Source: Chlorobaculum limnaeum (GTDB taxonomy: Bacteria > Bacteroidota > Chlorobiia > Chlorobiales > Chlorobiaceae). From it: 64,000 nucleotides of DNA. Below, in pieces: positions 59,484-64,000 of the stretch. Numbering within the stretch: position 1 is the stretch's first letter; each line of letters opens with the position of its first letter. Where the stretch lies: positions 638,001 to 702,000 of the forward strand of contig NZ_CP017305.1 in NCBI RefSeq assembly GCF_001747405.1, in the 5' to 3' direction. The translations under genes were made by a program, and so were the position numbers. The notes beneath the pieces are model-generated. The model was not told the origin of the DNA and ran no database searches. It saw only the letters and a list, made by a program, of their open reading frames with translations.

Positions 59484-61115
59484 TTATGATGCGACGTAGC
59501 TGGCTTCCAGCGATTCCGCTCCGGCCTTCTCCCACGGAGCCTTGATCAGTTTCCACACAGGGTTGTTGACCATGCGGTCGATATCCTTGTAGAAGTTGAC
59601 GGCGCCTTCGTAACCGGTGTAAGGACCTCCGTAGTCGTAGCTGTGAAGCTGCTTGAGCGGCACGCCCATCTTCTGGACGACGTATTTTTCCTTGATACCG
59701 GCGCAGAAGATGTCGGGCTTGTAGAGTTCGATCAGCTTCTCGGATTCGTAGTGGCTGACGTCGTCGATCACCAGCGATTTTTTCTGCATCTGCTTCATCA
59801 TGCCTTCGTAGCCATTGATTTCGAGGCCCCTGGCTTTCAGCTCTTCGAGTTCGGCTTCGCTCTTTCTTGGCTTGTACAGTTCCGGGTCGGCGGAGACTTT
59901 CAACTCTTCGATGTTCTTGCTGTCGGCGTCGATCTTGATCTTGGGCAGCACTTCGCGGCCTTCGTAGTCGTCGCGGTGAGCGAACTCGTAACCGGCGGCG
60001 AGGGTCGTCATGCCAAGCTCGCTGAAGAGATCCTGGTAGTGGTGGGCGCGGGAGCCACCGACAAAGAGCATCGCGGTCTTGCCTTCGGTTCTCGGGCGAA
60101 TCTCGTCGATGATGGCCTGCACCTTCGGCGTCTCCTCGGCGATCACCGCTTCGACGCGCGCTTTCAGCTCTTCGTCACCGAAGTATTCGGCGATCTTGCG
60201 CAGCGACTTGGAGGTCGATTCAGCGCCGACGAAGTTGACCTTCATCCACGGAATACCGTACTTGGTCTCCATCATGTCGCCCATGTAGTTGATCGAGCGG
60301 TGGCAGAGGATAACGTTCAGGTCAGCCATGTGCGCGTTCTCGATCGCTCTGACCGTCGAGTTACCGCTGAAAGAGGCGACCAGCGTGATGCCGCACTTCT
60401 CGAAGAGGCGCTCGATTTCGAAGGCGTCGCCGCCGATGTTGTATTCGCCGAGCAGGTTCAGCTTGAACTTGCCGGCTTTCGGTTCGTTGTTGTTGCCGAC
60501 CATGTGCTTGAACACGCCGTTGTTGGCGATGTGGTGTCCTGCCGACTGGCTGACGCCGCGATAGCCTTCGCAGCTGAAGCCGAAGACGTTGCAGTCGCCG
60601 AGCTTCTCCTTCATTTCGCGAGAGGCGGCGTGCACGTCGTCACCGATCAGGCCGACCGGGCAGGTCGAGAAGATGGCGATCGCCTTCGGGTGGAAGAGAT
60701 CGTAGGCCTCCTGGATCGCCACTTTCAGTTTTTTCTCGCCACCGAACACCACGTGCTCTTCCTGCATGTCGGTCGAGAAGCAGTAGGTGATGTAGTTCTC
60801 GTCGGTCGGTTTTTCAGGCCTGGTCTGGTTACGGCGGGTCAGCCATGCATAAAAGCTGCACCCGATCGGGCCGTGGACGATATTGACGATGTCGCGCGTC
60901 GGTCCGAGAACCACGCCTTTGCATCCGGCATAGGAGCAGCCGCGCTGTGTGATGATGCCCGGCACCGTGCGGACGTTGGCCTGCACTTCGGGAACCGTCT
61001 CCGGGTCGTTGATCACGATCGACTTGCTGCGCTTCTTGGCGACCTTGGCCGGGTATTTATTGATCAGCTCCTCCTTGATTCTGGACGGATCTGGTATGAG
61101 TACTTTCGCCTCCAT
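59484..61115 (-). CDS. nifD: Nitrogenase MoFe protein alpha chain
   Basis: This 543-residue NifD holds the FeMo-cofactor. P-cluster ligands Cys60, Cys86 and Cys152 are in QRGCSYAGCKG, GPIGCSFYAW and STCPVGLIGDD. The FeMo-co ligands are Cys271 in CHRSINYM and His491 in LHSYDYGGPY. An insertion of about 50 residues (about 390-440, containing DADSKNIEELKVSADPELYK) is typical of the clostridial-type NifD. Nothing suggests vanadium or iron-only nitrogenase, and no anfG/vnfG is present. Confidence 0.96.
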   Translation of the reverse strand: MEAKVLIPDPSRIKEELINKYPAKVAKKRSKSIVINDPETVPEVQANVRTVPGIITQRGCSYAGCKGVVLGPTRDIVNIVHGPIGCSFYAWLTRRNQTRPEKPTDENYITYCFSTDMQEEHVVFGGEKKLKVAIQEAYDLFHPKAIAIFSTCPVGLIGDDVHAASREMKEKLGDCNVFGFSCEGYRGVSQSAGHHIANNGVFKHMVGNNNEPKAGKFKLNLLGEYNIGGDAFEIERLFEKCGITLVASFSGNSTVRAIENAHMADLNVILCHRSINYMGDMMETKYGIPWMKVNFVGAESTSKSLRKIAEYFGDEELKARVEAVIAEETPKVQAIIDEIRPRTEGKTAMLFVGGSRAHHYQDLFSELGMTTLAAGYEFAHRDDYEGREVLPKIKIDADSKNIEELKVSADPELYKPRKSEAELEELKARGLEINGYEGMMKQMQKKSLVIDDVSHYESEKLIELYKPDIFCAGIKEKYVVQKMGVPLKQLHSYDYGGPYTGYEGAVNFYKDIDRMVNNPVWKLIKAPWEKAGAESLEASYVAS

Positions 61116-61149
61116 TGTAGCGTTCTCCGTTTACACCTTTAGTTAAGTC

Positions 61150-61527
61150 TTAGTTAAGCGCTTCGTCGCCCTCTTCTCCGGTTCTGACCCTGATGGTGTC
61201 GGTAATCGGGGTCACGAAAATCTTGCCGTCGCCCGGCTTGCCGGTCTGGTTGGTCTTGATGATCGTGTCGATGGCCGTCTGGGCAAGTTCGTCGGGCACC
61301 ACGACGGTCAGAATCCTCTTGGCGACCAGCCTCGGCGCGTTGCCGAGCTGGGCGATGGCTTCCGGATGACCGGCTTCCGCACCCTGGAGGATGTCGTAGT
61401 GAACCTGGCCCTTGCCGCGTCCCATCACCCTGCCGGTGGCCGTGAAGGCCGGGATGCCAGCGTCGATGAGCGCTTTCTTGGTTTCGTTCACCTTGTTGAT
61501 CCGGATAACTGAAATGATCTCTTTCAT
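61150..61527 (-). CDS. nifI2: NifI2, PII-like nitrogenase regulator
   Basis: This 125-residue member of the PII family (GlnB-like) starts MKEIISVIRINKVNETKKAL and contains ATGRVMGRGKGQVHYDI and TNQTGKPGDGKIFVTPI. In methanogens NifI1 and NifI2 together bind and inhibit dinitrogenase when ammonium is available and release it with 2-oxoglutarate. It sits between nifI1 and nifD; its start overlaps the nifI1 stop by one base. Confidence 0.93.
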   Translation of the reverse strand: MKEIISVIRINKVNETKKALIDAGIPAFTATGRVMGRGKGQVHYDILQGAEAGHPEAIAQLGNAPRLVAKRILTVVVPDELAQTAIDTIIKTNQTGKPGDGKIFVTPITDTIRVRTGEEGDEALN

Positions 61528-61880
61528 CAGGCCTCCTTGGCTGCTTCCAGCACGGAATCGGTTTCTTTCAGGCCGGAGCTGATCGTGTAGACCTCCTCGA
61601 CTGCCGAGACGAAGATTTTACCGTCACCGAACTTGCCGTCGCCGGTCTTTGCATTTTCGAGGATGGCGCGGACGACGAAATCCTTGTCGGCGTCGGGCAC
61701 GACCACGAAGAGCATCTCTTTCGGCAGTTCGTCATAGACCACGTCACCGACGCGAAGACCGCGCTGCTTACCCCGGCCAACGACCGAGATTTTGGTGACT
61801 GCCGGGTAACCGGCGTCGAGCAGGCCCTGCATGACCTCATGTACTTTTTCCGGCCTGACGATGGTTCTGATCATTAACAT
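61527..61880 (-). CDS. nifI1: NifI1, PII-like nitrogenase regulator
   Basis: This 117-residue PII-family protein begins MLMIRTIVRPEKVHEVMQGL and has SVVGRGKQRGLRVGDVVYDE and GDGKIFVSAVEEVYTI. It pairs with NifI2 for ammonium switch-off of nitrogenase. ATG at 61880 and at 61874 are both possible; 61880 is kept. It lies about 50 bases after nifH. Confidence 0.93.
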   Translation of the reverse strand: MLMIRTIVRPEKVHEVMQGLLDAGYPAVTKISVVGRGKQRGLRVGDVVYDELPKEMLFVVVPDADKDFVVRAILENAKTGDGKFGDGKIFVSAVEEVYTISSGLKETDSVLEAAKEA

Positions 61881-61927
61881 GTGTGTGTTCTCCGTTTTGT
61901 TGTTTTAATCTTTAGCCGTGTTCAATC

Positions 61928-62830
<903 letters not shown>

Positions 62831-62836
62831 TTAATA

Positions 62837-62852
62837 TGCAAGTGCTGTGCCA
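62837..62852 (-). promoter_or_regulatory. Sigma-54 (-24/-12) promoter of nifH
   Basis: On the minus strand the sequence is TGGCACAGCACTTGCA. The GG and GC doublets are exactly 10 bases apart, as in the sigma-54 consensus TGGCACG-N4-TTGCA. Transcription should start about a dozen bases downstream, near 62825-62828. An upstream NifA-type or other activator site was not identified with confidence. Confidence 0.75.
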
Positions 62853-63258
62853 AAGTGAGGCAAAGAGCCGATTTTATTTGGGTTATTTTTGTGCAAAAGC
62901 CATAAGTCTATGCCCGGTATGAGGTTATCGATTCGAAGGTTTTCGGGATGGAAGCCTTGCGCAGGCTCTTGTTTTTATGTCGGGCGGAAATCCTATGGGC
63001 GAGTAACCTACAATTGTGCGGAAAACGAGTTGTGTCTACAAAATGGTAGGATTTGCGACGAGCGTCAGGCTGGATGTTTTAGCGGTCAGGCTGTACCGAA
63101 AAGCTGCTTTTCCTGGACTATTTTGCTGATCGGGAAATAAATCCGGCGTTTCAGCGATGATTTTCCGATGAAACGACCAAAATGTAGGAATTGGCGGTTT
63201 TGTGTTTTTTTCGATGAGGAACCGTTGCAAAGGTGCCGGTGTTTGAACTGAAAATCCA
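62853..63258. other. Gene-free region upstream of nifH promoter
   Basis: About 400 bases between the sigma-54 promoter and the next gene's leader hold no supported gene. Short open frames of up to 83 codons occur but do not resemble proteins. Activator sites for the nif promoter could be here. Confidence 0.4.
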
Positions 63259-63298
63259 GCGGTTGGCGCTATATCTTATAATAAGAGTGGCCAACCGC
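63259..63298. promoter_or_regulatory. Nine-base inverted repeat around a TATAAT-like box
   Basis: GCGGTTGGC (63259-63267) and GCCAACCGC (63290-63298) are perfectly complementary and flank a 22-base AT-rich spacer containing TATAAT. This is a plausible repressor operator over the promoter of the next gene. Confidence 0.45.
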
Positions 63299-63339
63299 AC
63301 AGGAGAGGAAGCATCCACGAACCGAAAAACACCGGTACC

Positions 63340-63666
63340 ATGAAAACCTTCCTTCATCGCCGCCCAACGATTGGCGGCAAGTATCGTCAATGGATGTCCG
63401 GAAAAAGCCGTGAAGCTTCATGCTCCGGTCGCAAACCGATGGCGATTCCGGCAGTCTCTTCTGGCGCAGCAGCCGTTGGCGCGTTCGCCATCGGAGCGCT
63501 CAGCATCGGCGCACTCGCGATCGGCGCGGTGGCTATTGCCCGTCTCGTCATTGGCCGCCTCTTCGTAAAAAAAGCGAAGATCGAAACGCTCGACATCGGT
63601 ACGTTGCGAGTCGGCAAGCTGGAGGTGGCGGAGAGAGGTGGAGGCGAGGTGGCTGATGAGGCGTGA
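63340..63666 (+). CDS. Small hypothetical protein with GA-IGAL repeats
   Basis: This 108-residue protein has a basic N-terminus (HRRPTIGGKYRQW), a central run of five-residue-like repeats (GAFAIGALSIGALAIGAVAI, about residues 47-66) and a tail with KIETLDIGTLRVGKLEV. The repeats suggest a pentapeptide-repeat-like solenoid or a hydrophobic membrane-associated segment. I have seen similar small proteins in many genomes without known function. A later ATG (residue 34) is an alternative start. No good ribosome binding site is close to 63340. Confidence 0.6.
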   Translation: MKTFLHRRPTIGGKYRQWMSGKSREASCSGRKPMAIPAVSSGAAAVGAFAIGALSIGALAIGAVAIARLVIGRLFVKKAKIETLDIGTLRVGKLEVAERGGGEVADEA

Positions 63667-63823
63667 GGTGTTCGATTGTCATGCTGATTCCGACTGTCGA
63701 GACCGCACAGAACGGCTGGCGAAGGTGTAACGTCGAAGACTTGTCCTCGCCTGAAAAAACTTCTCACTATATTACAGTATGATTTTTCAGCAACGACAAC
63801 GGCCTAACTGTCAGCTATAACAC

Positions 63824-64000
63824 ATGATACTCGAACTGGAAAGCCTCGTTGCAGCGCTGTCAGCTCTGGAAAAATCCATCACAACCTGGCACAAGCTGTC
63901 GCAGGCGACGGGCCTCACCTCCGATGATTTGCAAACTATCAAATCGGGTGTGATCCAGAATTTCGAGGTGGCCTATGAACAGTGCTGGAAATTCATGAAG
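63824..64000 (+). CDS. HI0074-type nucleotidyltransferase substrate-binding protein, 3' end beyond window
   Basis: 59 codons are present before the window edge. The sequence LESLVAALSALEKSITTW, then DDLQTIKSGVIQNFEVAYEQ and CWKFMK, is typical of the HI0074/HEPN-type partner of minimal nucleotidyltransferases. Such pairs act as toxin-antitoxin modules in which the nucleotidyltransferase modifies the HEPN protein. The partner gene would be expected just outside the window. Confidence 0.8.
   Translation, partial: MILELESLVAALSALEKSITTWHKLSQATGLTSDDLQTIKSGVIQNFEVAYEQCWKFMK

Noticed and set aside
59484-61115. Alternative (vanadium or iron-only) nitrogenase
   Set aside because: No vnfG/anfG gene lies between the alpha and beta chains, NifE, NifN and Mod proteins are present, and the alpha chain has the NifD-type insertion.

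Overview
The window is chromosomal DNA of a green sulfur bacterium, most likely the genus Chlorobaculum. The evidence is a clostridial/archaeal-type nif cluster (nifH-nifI1-nifI2-nifD-nifK-nifE-nifN-nifB), a thioredoxin-reductase-like ferredoxin-NADP reductase whose sequence I recognise as the Chlorobaculum type, a BshC-like bacillithiol enzyme, menaquinone synthesis (MenA) and System II cytochrome c biogenesis. The backbone is GC-rich and densely packed. AT-rich inserts stand out at about 3.85-6.97 kb and 43.2-44.7 kb.

Layout. 0-1.1 kb: end of an ISL3-family insertion sequence, truncated by the window edge. 1.2-3.85 kb: a low-molecular-weight tyrosine phosphatase with a damaged 5' end, a YegS-type lipid kinase and a GlmU-like nucleotidyltransferase. 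4-7 kb: an accessory segment with a HigB/HigA-type toxin-antitoxin pair, two AT-rich genes of unknown function and a long imperfect inverted repeat. 7.3-33.4 kb: housekeeping genes (trpG, LOG protein, ResB/CcsA, bshC-surE-patatin/barrel protein, accD, thyX, clpP, valS, sigA, a SAM hydrolase, LptF/G permease, M16 protease, uvrB, rsh). 33.5-35.1 kb: a decayed region with two pieces of a malate dehydrogenase gene on either side of a small gene resembling the Rop-like nitrogen-fixation family. 35.1-43.1 kb: agmatine to putrescine (aguA, aguB), an M48 protease, menA, FNR, hisF, a VanZ-like protein and a DUF4136 lipoprotein. 43.2-44.7 kb: a second AT-rich insert with a HEPN-motif protein and an addiction-module antitoxin interrupted at codon 3. 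44.7-48.5 kb: acetate kinase and phosphoketolase. 48.7-62.9 kb: a minus-strand molybdenum/nitrogen-fixation region, read nifH to nifB, then a [2Fe-2S] ferredoxin, a cytochrome c, a TonB-dependent receptor, modE and modA. 63.3-64 kb: a small repeat-rich hypothetical protein and the start of a HEPN-type nucleotidyltransferase partner.

Working together. nifHDK encode nitrogenase, nifENB build FeMo-cofactor, and nifI1/nifI2 provide post-translational PII-type control. A textbook -24/-12 (sigma-54) promoter lies upstream of nifH. ModA/ModE and possibly the TonB receptor supply and sense molybdate, but modB and modC do not follow modA here. The HTH-ResB-CcsA operon and divergent haem protein serve cytochrome c maturation. 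Phosphoketolase plus acetate kinase could produce ATP from sugar phosphates. Several families of short dispersed hairpins sit in the intergenic gaps.

Limits: all family assignments are by eye. No similarity search, GC calculation or promoter scan was run.
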